From Proluteimonas luteida (lineage in GTDB: Bacteria; Pseudomonadota; Gammaproteobacteria; Xanthomonadales; Xanthomonadaceae), in the NCBI RefSeq assembly GCF_021191695.1, contig NZ_JAIWPT010000002.1:124001-188000 (forward strand): DNA of 64,000 bases, written 5' to 3'. A model generated the notes under the pieces. It was not told where the DNA came from, searched no databases, and worked only from the letters and a program-made list of their open reading frames with translations. The position numbers were made by a program, and so were the translations under genes. Numbering within the stretch: the stretch's first letter is position 1; every line of letters begins with the position of its first letter. Of this stretch, positions 1 to 8,795 are shown one piece after another.

Positions 1-244
1 AGGCGGCATCGGGCGCGGCGTGCAGCAGCGGCGACGCGCTGCCGGGATACACGGGAATGTCGCCGCGGCCGGCGACCTCGCACAGCTTCAGCGCGTTGGC
101 CACGGTGTGCGGCAGGCCGACGTTGCCGGCGGCGATGGTCAGGCCGACGACGTCGTGGGCGGCGTCGTTGAACGCCATCAGCAGCGCCAGCGCGTCGTCG
201 ACGCCCGGGTCGGTATCGATCAGCAAGGGAATGGTCTGTGTCAT
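1..244 (-). CDS. Nucleoside hydrolase (IunH/RihA type), N-terminal part
   Basis: Only the first 81 codons are inside the window; the 3' part lies beyond base 1. The protein begins MTQTIPLLIDTDPGVDDALA. The DTDPGVDD cluster is the calcium-binding signature of inosine-uridine-preferring nucleoside hydrolases, which cleave the N-glycosidic bond of nucleosides to base plus ribose in salvage. The next conserved segment (GLTIAAGNVGL) also fits the family. The gene follows recG on the same strand after a 76-base gap, so it may be read through from the recG operon. Substrate specificity cannot be judged because the C-terminal residues are missing. Confidence 0.9.
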   Translation of the reverse strand, partial: MTQTIPLLIDTDPGVDDALALLMAFNDAAHDVVGLTIAAGNVGLPHTVANALKLCEVAGRGDIPVYPGSASPLLHAAPDAA

Positions 245-320
245 CGCGCATTATTCCCATGTGGGGCGGAAGCTGTCGACGCGAGCCCCCTGACGACCGC
301 AGGCGCAGGCACGATGCCGG

Positions 321-2435
321 TCACGCCGCCGCATAGCGCGCGGCGCCGCCGATCCAGCGCGCGACCAGGCGATCGGCCTGCGCGGGCGCGGTGCGCAGCA
401 GGTCCTCGCCGAGCGCGTGGACCAGCGGCAGCAGGTCGGCGTCGCGGGCGAGGTCGGCGAGGCGGAATTCGGCCAGGCCGGTCTGGCGCGTGCCGAGCAG
501 TTCGCCGGGACCGCGCAGTTCCAGGTCCTTCTCGGCGATGACGAAGCCGTCGCTGGTCGTGCGCATCGTGTCGAGGCGTTCGCGCGCGGTGCGCGACAGC
601 GGCGACTGGTACAGCAGCACGCAGCTCGACGCCGCGCTGCCGCGCCCGACCCGTCCGCGCAGCTGGTGCAGTTGCGCCAGCCCCAGCCGCTCGGCGTTCT
701 CGATGATCATCAGCGAGGCGTTGGGCACGTCGACGCCGACCTCGATGACCGTGGTCGCGACCAGCAGGTCGAGTCCGCCGGCCTTGAACGCCTGCATCGC
801 CGCCTGCTTCTCCGCCGGCTTCATGCGCCCATGCACGAAGCCCACGCGCAGTTCGGGCAGGGCGGCCGACAGCAGTTCCCACGTGGTCTGCGCGGCCTGT
901 GCGACGACCTCGTCGGATTCGTCGATCAGCGTGCAGACCCAGTACGCCTGCCGCCCTTGCGCGCAGGCCACGCGGATGCGTTCGACCAGCGCCTGGCGGC
1001 GCTCGGCGCTGAGCACCACGGTCTGCACCGGCGTGCGCCCGGGCGGCAGTTCGTCGATCACCGACACGTCGAGGTCGGCGTAGGCGGCCATCGCCAGCGT
1101 GCGCGGGATCGGGGTCGCGGTCATCACCAGCTGGTGCGGCACGCTGCCGCCTTCGGCGCCCTTGTCGCGCAGCGCCAGCCGCTGGTGCACGCCGAAGCGG
1201 TGCTGCTCGTCGACGATCGCCAGCGCGAGGTCGCGGAACGCCACCGCCTGCTGCATCAGTGCATGGGTGCCGACGACCATCGGCAGTTCGCCGGAGGCGA
1301 TGCCGGCCGCGGTCGCCGCGCGCGCCTTGCCGGTGACCTTGCCGGCCAGCCAGGCGACGCGCACGCCCAGCGGTTCCAGCCAGCCGCGCAGGTTGTTGAA
1401 GTGCTGCTCGGCCAGCAGCTCGGTGGGTGCCATCAGCGCCGCCTGCCGGCCGCTGTCGATCGCCGCCATCGCGGCGAGCGCGGCGACCACGGTCTTGCCG
1501 CTGCCGACGTCGCCCTGCACCAGCCGCAGCATCGGCGCGTCGCGGCCGAGGTCGCGGACGATCTCGTCCAGCACCCGCTGCTGCGCGCCGGTCAGCGCGA
1601 ACGGCAGCGACGCGCGCAGGCGCCGGACCAGCGCGCCGGGCCGCAGCGCCGGCGCGCGATGCGCCTGCAGGGCGATGCGCTGCCGGCGCAGGCTCAGGTG
1701 GTGCGCCAGCATCTCCTCCAGTACCAGGCGCCGCTGCGCGGGATGGGTGCCGGCCAGCAGCGCGCCGAGGTCGACGTCGCGCGGCGGCCGGTGCACGGTG
1801 AGCAGCGCATCGCGCAACGACGGCAGCTGCTGCGCGCGCAGCGCCGCCGCCGGCAGCAGTTCCAGGGTGTCGTCGCCGGGCAGGCGGTCGAGCGCCTGGC
1901 CGATCAGCCGCCGCAGCGTCGCCGGTCCGATGCCCTCGAGCGCGGGATAGACCGGGTCGAGCGCGTCGCCGAGGCTGTCGCCGTTCTGCGACCCGGGCGC
2001 GGCAGGGTCGAGCACGCTGTAGCTGGGATGCACGATCTCCAGCCCCTGCTGGCCCGGACGCGGCGTGCCGTAGACGCGCACCCGCGCGCCGACCGCGAAC
2101 TGCGCGACCTGGGCCGCGCGGAAATGGAAGAAACGCAGGACCAGAGATGCGCCCGAGCCGTCGTCGATCGCCACGCGCAGCATCGGCCGCCGGCGGAAGC
2201 CGCGCTCGACCGCCACGACCTCGCCCTCGACCTGGCTGGCGACACCACTGCGCAGCGCACGCAGCGGCGTCAGCCGGGTCCGGTCCTCGTACTGCCGCGG
2301 CAGGTGCAGCCACAGGTCGCCGATGCGGGTCAGGCCGCGCGCTGCGAAGCGCTCGGCGACCTTCGGCCCGATGCCGGGCAACGTGGCCAGCGGCACGTCG
2401 CCGGCGGCCGCCAGCACGGGCGCGGGCCTGCTCAC
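321..2435 (-). CDS. recG: ATP-dependent DNA helicase RecG
   Basis: 704 residues, the usual RecG length. RecG remodels stalled replication forks and Holliday junctions. An N-terminal wedge/OB region (about residues 1-260, including a helix-hairpin-helix-like LPGIGPKVAERF near residue 19) precedes the superfamily 2 helicase core. Walker A is GDVGSGKT at residues 308-315, motif II is DEQH, and the C-terminal helicase half contains the arginine-finger motif GRVGRG. The start is GTG at 2435. It is the last gene of the yicC-gmk-rpoZ-spoT-ridA-recG series on this strand. The rpoZ-spoT-recG order is also found in enteric bacteria. Confidence 0.97.
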   Translation of the reverse strand: MSRPAPVLAAAGDVPLATLPGIGPKVAERFAARGLTRIGDLWLHLPRQYEDRTRLTPLRALRSGVASQVEGEVVAVERGFRRRPMLRVAIDDGSGASLVLRFFHFRAAQVAQFAVGARVRVYGTPRPGQQGLEIVHPSYSVLDPAAPGSQNGDSLGDALDPVYPALEGIGPATLRRLIGQALDRLPGDDTLELLPAAALRAQQLPSLRDALLTVHRPPRDVDLGALLAGTHPAQRRLVLEEMLAHHLSLRRQRIALQAHRAPALRPGALVRRLRASLPFALTGAQQRVLDEIVRDLGRDAPMLRLVQGDVGSGKTVVAALAAMAAIDSGRQAALMAPTELLAEQHFNNLRGWLEPLGVRVAWLAGKVTGKARAATAAGIASGELPMVVGTHALMQQAVAFRDLALAIVDEQHRFGVHQRLALRDKGAEGGSVPHQLVMTATPIPRTLAMAAYADLDVSVIDELPPGRTPVQTVVLSAERRQALVERIRVACAQGRQAYWVCTLIDESDEVVAQAAQTTWELLSAALPELRVGFVHGRMKPAEKQAAMQAFKAGGLDLLVATTVIEVGVDVPNASLMIIENAERLGLAQLHQLRGRVGRGSAASSCVLLYQSPLSRTARERLDTMRTTSDGFVIAEKDLELRGPGELLGTRQTGLAEFRLADLARDADLLPLVHALGEDLLRTAPAQADRLVARWIGGAARYAAA

Positions 2436-2466
2436 GTGCCGGCCGGCGACAGGACGTGCCGCGGGG

Positions 2467-2850
2467 TCAGTCGAGCACCATCACCGCGTCGACCTCGAAC
2501 GCCGCGCCCTTGGGCAGCGCGGACACCTCGATCGTCGAGCGCGCCGGGTACGGCTCGGAGAAGTATTCGGCCATCACCGCGTTGGCGGCGGCGAACTGGC
2601 CCAGGTCGGTCACGTACAGGCCGACGCGGACGATGTCCTGCAGGCCGCCGCCGGCGGCTTCGGCCACCGCCTTGAGGTTCTCGAACGCACGCCGCGCCTG
2701 CGCGGTCATGTCGCCGGCGACGAGGTCGCCGGTGGCCGGATCGAGCGGAATCTGGCCGGAGAAGTACACGGTGTTGCCGGCGCGCGTGGCCTGCGAATAC
2801 GGGCCGATGGCGGCCGGGGCGTCGGTCGTGCTGATGGGCGTGCGGGGCAT
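2467..2850 (-). CDS. ridA: RidA family reactive intermediate deaminase
   Basis: 127 residues, matching RidA/YjgF/Rid proteins. These small trimeric enzymes hydrolyse reactive enamine/imine intermediates made by PLP enzymes such as threonine dehydratase. Family landmarks are visible: AAIGPYSQA near the N-terminus, FSGQIPLDP, and the PARST segment whose arginine binds the substrate carboxylate. It lies 47 bases downstream of spoT and 31 bases upstream of the recG start, so it is probably in the same transcript. It occupies the position that trmH holds in the Escherichia coli spoT operon. Confidence 0.95.
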   Translation of the reverse strand: MPRTPISTTDAPAAIGPYSQATRAGNTVYFSGQIPLDPATGDLVAGDMTAQARRAFENLKAVAEAAGGGLQDIVRVGLYVTDLGQFAAANAVMAEYFSEPYPARSTIEVSALPKGAAFEVDAVMVLD

Positions 2851-2897
2851 GCGGGAACTCCGTGGTCGAATCCGCGCATTGTAGAGCGTGCCGCGTC

Positions 2898-5072
2898 CTA
2901 CATCCGCTGGACGCCGTGCACCACCGGCAGGCGCCGGGTCTTGCGGATCACGTCGGCCAGGTGGCGGCGGCCCTTGACCTCGATCGAGAAGCGGATCGCG
3001 GCGATCGTGCTGTCGCGCTCGAGGTATTCGACGCCGTCGATGTTGGAGTCGGCGCGGGCGATCGCCGCCGCGACCTGGGCCAGCACGCCGGGGTGGTTCT
3101 CGACCTCGATGCGCAGCGCGACGTTGTAGTCGCCGACCACCTCGCGGTCCCAGTCGATCGCGACCCAGCGCTCGGGCGACTTGCGGAACTCGGCGACGTT
3201 GGGGCAGTCGATCCGGTGCACGACGATGCCGCGGCCGGTGGTGTGATAGCCCATGATCTCGTCGCCGGGGATCGGCATGCAGCAGTTGGCGAACGAGATC
3301 ACCCCGCGCTCGTCGCCGCGGATGCGGATGGTCTCGTCGGGCCGCACCGGTCCATGGATACCTTCGGGCAGCGCGCCGCCCTCAGGCTGCGCCAGCGCCA
3401 GCGCGACCTGCCCGGGCATCAGGTTGCCCAGGGCGATGTCGGCCATCAGCTCCTCGAGGCGCGGATGCCGCGACTCGGCCAGGTAGGCGTCGAGCCGCTC
3501 CTGCGGCAGGCGGTCGAGCGAGGTGCCGAGCAGCTCCAGCGCGCGGTCGAGCATGCGGTGGCCCAGCTGCACCGCGTCCTCGTGCTGCAGGTGCTTGAGC
3601 TTGGCGCGGATCGCGGTGCGCGCCTTGCCGGTGACGACGAACTCCAGCCACTGCGGGCGCGGCATCGAGGATCTGGCGGTGACGATCTCCACCCGCTGGC
3701 CGCTGACCAGCTGGGTGCGCAGCGGCACCAGGTGCCCGTCGACGCGCGCGGCGACCGCCTGGTTGCCGACGTCGGTATGCACCGCGTAGGCGAAATCGAG
3801 CGTGGTCGAGCTGCGCGGCAGCGACATGATGTCGCCCTTGGGCGTGAACAGGTAGACCTCGTCGGGGAACAGGTCGACCTTGACGTTCTCCAGGAACTCC
3901 AGCGACGAGCCGGTCGCGCGCTGCGACTCCAGCAGCCCGGCGATCCACGAGTGCGCGCGCGACTGCGCGCTGTTGGGACCGTCGCCGCCGTGCTTGTAGG
4001 CCCAGTGCGCGGCGATGCCGCGCTCGGCGATCAGGTCCATCTCCTCGGTGCGGATCTGCACCTCGATCGGCGCGCCGTAGGGCCCGAACAGCACGGTGTG
4101 CAGCGACTGGTAGCCGTTGGCCTTGGGAATGGCGATGAAATCGCGGAAACGGCCGTCGAGCGGCTTGAACACCGAATGCGCGATGCCCAGCGCGTGGTAG
4201 CAGTCGGCCGCGGTGCCGACGATGATGCGGTAGCCGAACACGTCCATGACCTGGGTGAAGGTCTTGCCCTCGTTCTGCATCTTGTTGTAGATGCTCCACG
4301 GCGACTTGACCCGCCCGACCAGCCGGTACTGCAGGCCGGCGCTGGTCAGCCGCTGCGCCAGCTGCGCCTCGATGCTCGCCAGCGCCTCGCGCCGCACCAG
4401 CGGCTGGTTGCGGATGCGCTTCTCCAGCACCATGTGGCGGATCGGATGCAGCGCATGGAAGCCGAGGTCCTGCAGCTCGGCCTTGATCTTGTTCATGCCC
4501 AGGCGCTGGGCGATCGGCGCGTAGATCTCCAGCGTCTCGCGCGCGATGCGCTCGCGCGCCGGTCCCGGCTGCGCGCCGAGCGTGCGCATGTTGTGCAGGC
4601 GATCGGCCAGCTTGATCAGGATCACGCGCAGGTCGCGCGCCATCGCCAGCATCATCTTGCGGAAGCTCTCGGCCGCCGCCTCCTGGCGGCTGCTGAACTT
4701 GATCTTGTCGAGCTTGGTCACGCCCTCGACCAGCTCGGCCACGGTCTCGCCGAACTCGGCCGCCAGCTGCTCGCGGGTCAGCGGCGTGTCCTCGATGGTG
4801 TCGTGCAGGATCGCCGCGACGAGCGTCTCCACGTCGACCTTCTGCTCGGCCAGCACCCTGGCCACCGCGACCGGGTGGGTGATGTAGGGCTCGCCCGACT
4901 TGCGCGTCTGCCCCGCATGCGCGGCCGCGCCGACGGCCCAGGCACGCCGCAGCAGCGCGCGCTGGTCGTCGGGCAGGTAGGCGGCGGCCTGCTCGAGTTC
5001 GAGCAGATAGTCGGGCACCGCGTCGTCGGCGGGCGCGGCAGGCAGCGTGATCGCGGTCTCTCCGGGAGTCAT
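2898..5072 (-). CDS. spoT: Bifunctional (p)ppGpp synthetase/hydrolase SpoT
   Basis: 724-residue long RSH protein that makes and degrades the alarmone (p)ppGpp. An N-terminal HD hydrolase domain has HD at residues 90-91 within AAILHDTIEDTP, and DRLHNMRTL follows. The synthetase domain contains MDVFGYRIIV and IPKANGYQSLHT. Next come a TGS domain (TLDFAYAVHTDVGNQAVAAR) and a C-terminal ACT domain. Hydrolase and synthetase motifs both look intact, as expected for the SpoT/Rel class. It lies downstream of rpoZ with a 152-base gap holding a hairpin (5149-5172), so expression relative to rpoZ may be partly attenuated. Confidence 0.97.
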   Translation of the reverse strand: MTPGETAITLPAAPADDAVPDYLLELEQAAAYLPDDQRALLRRAWAVGAAAHAGQTRKSGEPYITHPVAVARVLAEQKVDVETLVAAILHDTIEDTPLTREQLAAEFGETVAELVEGVTKLDKIKFSSRQEAAAESFRKMMLAMARDLRVILIKLADRLHNMRTLGAQPGPARERIARETLEIYAPIAQRLGMNKIKAELQDLGFHALHPIRHMVLEKRIRNQPLVRREALASIEAQLAQRLTSAGLQYRLVGRVKSPWSIYNKMQNEGKTFTQVMDVFGYRIIVGTAADCYHALGIAHSVFKPLDGRFRDFIAIPKANGYQSLHTVLFGPYGAPIEVQIRTEEMDLIAERGIAAHWAYKHGGDGPNSAQSRAHSWIAGLLESQRATGSSLEFLENVKVDLFPDEVYLFTPKGDIMSLPRSSTTLDFAYAVHTDVGNQAVAARVDGHLVPLRTQLVSGQRVEIVTARSSMPRPQWLEFVVTGKARTAIRAKLKHLQHEDAVQLGHRMLDRALELLGTSLDRLPQERLDAYLAESRHPRLEELMADIALGNLMPGQVALALAQPEGGALPEGIHGPVRPDETIRIRGDERGVISFANCCMPIPGDEIMGYHTTGRGIVVHRIDCPNVAEFRKSPERWVAIDWDREVVGDYNVALRIEVENHPGVLAQVAAAIARADSNIDGVEYLERDSTIAAIRFSIEVKGRRHLADVIRKTRRLPVVHGVQRM

Positions 5073-5148
5073 CTGCGCAGACTACGGGCACGTCCCGGAT
5101 TTGGGAACTGTGCCGCCACGGAACGGAGCCGCGGACGCCGCAAACGCA

Positions 5149-5172
5149 ACGACCCCGCCATGGCGGGGTCGT
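5149..5172. terminator. GC-rich palindromic hairpin between rpoZ and spoT
   Basis: A perfect palindrome of two 12-base arms centred at 5160/5161 (arm ACGACCCCGCCA). On the rpoZ/spoT-sense strand it is followed by a weak T-containing stretch rather than a clean T-run. It could act as a leaky terminator or an RNA-stabilising hairpin between the two genes. Function is inferred only from the fold. Confidence 0.5.
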
Positions 5173-5224
5173 CAGTGCAGGTTGCGGCTGGCAGGACGTC
5201 GCGGGGACGCCCCAGCGAGAGACC

Positions 5225-5527
5225 TCAGAGGTCGTCGCCCTTGGCCATGTCCTCGTCGGCAACGACTTCGGCCGCGGCCCACTCCAGCGCCTCGCGCTCC
5301 TTGCGCTCGCGCTCGGCCTTGTCGACGGCGTCGATGTAGGGCTGGTCGATGCGGCGCGCGGCGATCTCGCGCAGCGCCAGCACGGTCGGCTTGTCGTCGT
5401 TCTCGCTGTTGTCGAGCTGGGCCTCGACGCCATTGGCGAGCTGGCGGGCGCGCTTGGCGGCCATCATGACCAGCTCGAAGCGGTTGTCGACGACTTCCAG
5501 GCAATCTTCTACGGTGATGCGGGCCAT
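5225..5527 (-). CDS. rpoZ: RNA polymerase omega subunit
   Basis: 100-residue omega subunit, which helps assemble and stabilise beta-prime. In several proteobacteria it forms part of a ppGpp-binding site. The protein starts [20 protein letters not shown], and the RPOZ core [11 protein letters not shown] follows near residue 50. The start at 5527 was chosen because MARITVEDC is the canonical N-terminus; an upstream in-frame extension to 5629 has no support. It is followed by spoT and preceded by gmk 134 bases upstream, the conserved gmk-rpoZ-spoT arrangement. Confidence 0.97.
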   Translation of the reverse strand: MARITVEDCLEVVDNRFELVMMAAKRARQLANGVEAQLDNSENDDKPTVLALREIAARRIDQPYIDAVDKAERERKEREALEWAAAEVVADEDMAKGDDL

Positions 5528-5660
5528 GCGGGCTCCCGGCGACCTGCGAGGCCGCGCGAATTCAGGAAAAAGGGCCGCGTATCGTACGCCCGCCCACGCT
5601 TCGGCGCAAGGGGCAGCCTGAATAATCAAACACTTACGCGCCGCGCACCTTGCTTGCGGC

Positions 5661-6341
5661 TCAGTCTTCGGCCAGCAGCGCGGCGATCAGCGCGGCATGG
5701 CGCTCGGCCTGGCGGTCGCGGCGCAGGCGGCTGGCATGGAAGATCGCGCACATCTCGCCGACCGCGGTGTCGAAGTCCTCGTTGACGATGACGTAGTCGA
5801 ACTCGATGTAATGCGACATTTCCTCGCGCGCGGCGGCCAGGCGCCGCGCCATCACCTCCTCGCTGTCCTGCCCGCGCTTGCGCATGCGCTGGGCCAGCGC
5901 CTCGCGCGAGGGCGGCAGGATGAACACGCTGACCGCCTCGGGCACCTGGTTGCGCACCTGGCGCGCGCCCTGCCAGTCGATCTCCAGCAGCACGTCCTTG
6001 CCGGCCGCGAGCTGCGGCTCGACCGACTGCCGCGCGGTGCCCTTCCAGTCGCCGTGCACGACCGCGTACTCGAAGAACTCGCCGCCGCGGATCATCCGCT
6101 GGAACTCGGCCTTGTCGACGAAGTGGTAGTGCTCGGCATGGCGCTCGCCCGGACGCGGCGGGCGCGAGGTGAACGAGATCGACAGCGCGATGCCGGGATC
6201 GCGCGCGAGGCAGGCATTGACGATGCTCGACTTGCCGGCGCCCGACGGCGCGGCAACGATGAACAGCGTGCCGCGGAGGGCGTTGGGACGACCAGCCGTT
6301 CGGCTGCTGGAAGCGGGGATTGGGGATTGGGGATTGGACAC
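5661..6341 (-). CDS. gmk: Guanylate kinase with an element-encoded N-terminal extension
   Basis: 226 residues. Gmk phosphorylates GMP to GDP with ATP. The P-loop APSGAGKSS lies near residue 32, followed by the GMP-binding segment ([17 protein letters not shown]) and the lid region. The catalytic domain begins around residue 23 (LRGTLFIV). The only in-frame start before it is GTG at 6341, so about 20 extra residues (SNPQSPIP..., then RTAGRP) precede the usual N-terminus. These codons lie inside an inverted-repeat element (6290-6431). The extension may be real and tolerated, or a non-canonical start closer to LRGTLF may be used. Confidence 0.95.
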   Translation of the reverse strand: MSNPQSPIPASSSRTAGRPNALRGTLFIVAAPSGAGKSSIVNACLARDPGIALSISFTSRPPRPGERHAEHYHFVDKAEFQRMIRGGEFFEYAVVHGDWKGTARQSVEPQLAAGKDVLLEIDWQGARQVRNQVPEAVSVFILPPSREALAQRMRKRGQDSEEVMARRLAAAREEMSHYIEFDYVIVNEDFDTAVGEMCAIFHASRLRRDRQAERHAALIAALLAED

Positions 6342-6431
6342 GCGGACTCCCGTCCGTCGGTCAGCAGGGCGGCTATCGTACTTGCTTTCGCGAGTCCCGA
6401 CTTCCCGCCTCCATCAGCCGAACGGCTGGTC
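6290..6431. repeat. MITE-like inverted-repeat element between yicC and gmk
   Basis: Bases 6290-6306 and 6415-6431 are perfect 17-base inverted repeats (GACCAGCCGTTCGGCTG and its complement). Imperfect pairing extends outward and inward to about 30 bases per arm. The interior holds short tandem repeats of GGGGATT. The 142-base unit covers the yicC-gmk gap and the first codons of gmk. There is no coding capacity for a transposase. Elements of this shape are common between genes in Xanthomonas relatives (family knowledge); a mobile origin is inferred. Confidence 0.7.
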
Positions 6432-6438
6432 ATCCCGG

Positions 6439-7299
6439 CTACTCGATGTTCTGCACCTGCTCGCGCACCTGGTCGATCAGCACCTTCAGGTCCACCGCGG
6501 CCTGCGAGGTCCGGCGGTCGACCGACTTGGAGCCGAGCGTGTTGGCCTCGCGGTTGAATTCCTGCAGCAGGAAGTCCAGCCGCCGCCCGACCGGCTCGCG
6601 CTGGCCCAGGATGCGGCGGATCTCGTCGATGTGGCTGGCCAGCCGGTCCAGTTCCTCGTCGACGTCGAGCTTCTGCAGCCACAGCACCAGCTCCTGCTCC
6701 ATGCGCCCGGGCTCGACCGGCTGCGGCAGTTCGTCCAGCCGCGCCTGCAGCTTGCTGCGCTGGCCCTCGCGGATCAGCGGCACCAGCGCCTTGACCTCGC
6801 CGGCGATGCGTTCGATGCCGTCGACGCGCTCGAGGATCGCTGCGACCAGCTTGCCGCCCTCGCGCTCGCGCGCGGCGACGAAATCGTCGAGCACGTCGTC
6901 GAGCAGCGCCAGCACCTCGGCCTGCAGCGCGGCCTGGTCGACCGCCTTCGATTGCAGCACGCCGGGGAACTGCAGCAGCTCGGTGAATCCGGTGCGCATG
7001 TGCGGGAAGCTGCCGCCGAGCTCGTCGGCCAGCGCCGCCAGCCGTCCCAGCAGCGCCTGGTTGAGCTGCAGCTCGCCACCGCCCTCGGCCGAACGCAGGC
7101 GCAGGCCGAGGTCGACCTTGCCGCGCGAGACCTTCGCCGCGACGCGTTCGCGCAGTTGCGGCTCCAGCGCGCGCAGTTCCTCGGGCATGCGCGTGCCCAG
7201 TTCCAGGAACCGATGGTTGACGGCCCGCAGCTCGCAGGCCAGCGTGCCCCACTCGGTACTGCGCTCGCCGGCGGCGAAGGCGGTCATGCTGCGGATCAT
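6439..7299 (-). CDS. yicC: YicC/YloC family endoribonuclease
   Basis: 286 residues, full length for YicC-like proteins, which are endoribonucleases acting in small-RNA turnover. The canonical start MIRSMTAFA is followed by the YicC N-terminal domain (ELRAVNHRFLELGTRMPEELR) and the C-terminal DUF1732 domain (EFNREANTLGSKS near residue 255). It is divergent from rph and upstream of gmk. The yicC/rph pairing is conserved in gammaproteobacteria. The last residues abut the inverted-repeat element that separates it from gmk. Confidence 0.95.
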   Translation of the reverse strand: MIRSMTAFAAGERSTEWGTLACELRAVNHRFLELGTRMPEELRALEPQLRERVAAKVSRGKVDLGLRLRSAEGGGELQLNQALLGRLAALADELGGSFPHMRTGFTELLQFPGVLQSKAVDQAALQAEVLALLDDVLDDFVAAREREGGKLVAAILERVDGIERIAGEVKALVPLIREGQRSKLQARLDELPQPVEPGRMEQELVLWLQKLDVDEELDRLASHIDEIRRILGQREPVGRRLDFLLQEFNREANTLGSKSVDRRTSQAAVDLKVLIDQVREQVQNIE

Positions 7300-7424
7300 G
7301 CGGGTCCATGGCGGGAAAACAGGCCGGGCAGTATGCCTGAAGGCCGGGATCCGATATCCGGGATCGGCATGGGCACAGGCCCCGCGCTGCTAGACTTGCC
7401 CGCCGTTTGCAGGACACCCGCGCC

Positions 7425-8153
7425 ATGACCAGCCCCGCCCGCCCGAGCGGCCGCGCCGCCGACCAGTTGCGCAGCGTGCGCTTCGAGCGCGGCTATACCC
7501 GCCACGCGGAGGGCTCGGTGCTGGTCAGCTTCGGCGACACCCGCGTGCTGTGCACCGCCAGCGTCGAGAACAAGGTGCCCGGCTTCCTGCGCGGCAAGGG
7601 CGAAGGCTGGCTGACCGCCGAGTACGGCATGCTGCCGCGCGCCACCAACACCCGCAACGACCGCGAGGCCGCGCGCGGCAAGCAGGGCGGGCGCACGCTG
7701 GAGATCCAGCGCCTGATCGGCCGCAGCCTGCGCGCCTGCGTCGACCGCCGCGCGCTGGGCGAGCGCACCATCACCCTCGACTGCGACGTGCTGCAGGCCG
7801 ACGGCGGCACCCGCACCGCGGCGATCACCGGCGCCTACGTCGCCCTGGTCGACGCGGTCCGCGCACTGCAGGCGCGCCGCGAGATCAGCCGCGACCCGGT
7901 GCACGGCGCGATCGCCGCGGTCTCGGTCGGCGTCTACCGCGGCGTGCCGGTGCTCGACCTCGACTACGCCGAGGACAGCGACTGCGACACCGACATGAAC
8001 GTCGTGATGAACGATGGCGGCGGCTTCATCGAGATCCAGGGCACCGCCGAGGGCCATGCGTTCCGCCGCGCCGAGATGGACGCGATGCTGGGCCTGGCCG
8101 AGGCCGGCGTCGCCGAGCTGGTCGCGCTGCAGCGCGCGGCGCTGGCCGGCTGA
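7425..8153 (+). CDS. rph: Ribonuclease PH
   Basis: 242 residues. RNase PH is a phosphorolytic 3'-5' exoribonuclease that trims tRNA precursors, acting as a ring-shaped hexamer. Family segments present include [38 protein letters not shown], the arginine-rich patch [20 protein letters not shown], and [22 protein letters not shown] at 7425 is chosen over a TTG at 7407 because it gives the standard N-terminal spacing. It sits one base upstream of rdgB, so the two are translated from one message. Confidence 0.96.
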   Translation: MTSPARPSGRAADQLRSVRFERGYTRHAEGSVLVSFGDTRVLCTASVENKVPGFLRGKGEGWLTAEYGMLPRATNTRNDREAARGKQGGRTLEIQRLIGRSLRACVDRRALGERTITLDCDVLQADGGTRTAAITGAYVALVDAVRALQARREISRDPVHGAIAAVSVGVYRGVPVLDLDYAEDSDCDTDMNVVMNDGGGFIEIQGTAEGHAFRRAEMDAMLGLAEAGVAELVALQRAALAG

Positions 8154-8154
8154 C

Positions 8155-8781
8155 ATGGCGGACACGCCCGCAAGCGCCGCGCGCTCGCGCCTGGTACTGG
8201 CCAGCGGCAACGCCGGCAAGCTGGCCGAGCTGCAGGCGATGCTCGCCGACCTGCCGCTGGAGATCGTGCCGCAGCGCGAACTCGGCGTCGGCGACGTGGC
8301 CGAGACCGGCGGCACCTTCGTCGAGAACGCACTGATCAAGGCGCGCCATGCCGCTGCGGCCACCGGGCTGCCGGCGCTGGCCGACGACTCGGGGCTGATC
8401 GTCGACGCGCTGGGCGGCGCGCCCGGCCTGTACAGCGCGCGCTACGCCGGCACCCCGACCGACGACGCGGCCAACAACGCCAAGCTGCTGGCGGCGCTGG
8501 ACGGCGTGCCCGAACAGCGGCGCAGCGCGCGTTTCTACGCGGTCATCGTGCTGCTGCGCCATGCCGACGACCCGCAGCCGCTGATCGCCGAGGGCGCCTG
8601 GGAAGGCCGCATCCTGACCGCGCCGCGCGGCCACCACGGCTTCGGCTACAACCCGGTGTTCCTCGACCCGCTGCACGGCCTGACCGCGGCGGAAATGGCG
8701 CCGGCACGGAAGAACCGGCTCAGCCATCGCGCGAAGGCGCTGCAGCAGTTGCGCGAACGTCTGGCCACCCTCACCTCGTAG
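8155..8781 (+). CDS. rdgB: dITP/XTP pyrophosphatase (non-canonical purine NTPase)
   Basis: 208 residues. RdgB/HAM1 hydrolyses dITP, ITP and XTP to monophosphates and keeps deaminated purines out of DNA and RNA. The motifs LASGNAGKLAEL, the TFVENALIKARHA helix, ADDSGLIVDALGGAPG, and GHHGFGYNPVF are all present. The start is one base after the rph stop. Its stop codon TAG (8779-8781) is also part of the GTAG that opens a REP palindrome, into which an IS110 element has inserted 4 bases further on, so its former link to hemW is interrupted. Confidence 0.96.
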   Translation: MADTPASAARSRLVLASGNAGKLAELQAMLADLPLEIVPQRELGVGDVAETGGTFVENALIKARHAAAATGLPALADDSGLIVDALGGAPGLYSARYAGTPTDDAANNAKLLAALDGVPEQRRSARFYAVIVLLRHADDPQPLIAEGAWEGRILTAPRGHHGFGYNPVFLDPLHGLTAAEMAPARKNRLSHRAKALQQLRERLATLTS

Positions 8782-8795
8782 GAGCAACTGTCTTC

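Noticed and set aside
417..5339. Very long reading frames opposite recG and spoT (for example 417-2675 and 2862-5339, plus strand)
   Set aside because: They are mirror images of GC-rich codon usage. The proteins are His/Gln/Arg-rich without domains, whereas the opposite strand encodes clear RecG and SpoT.
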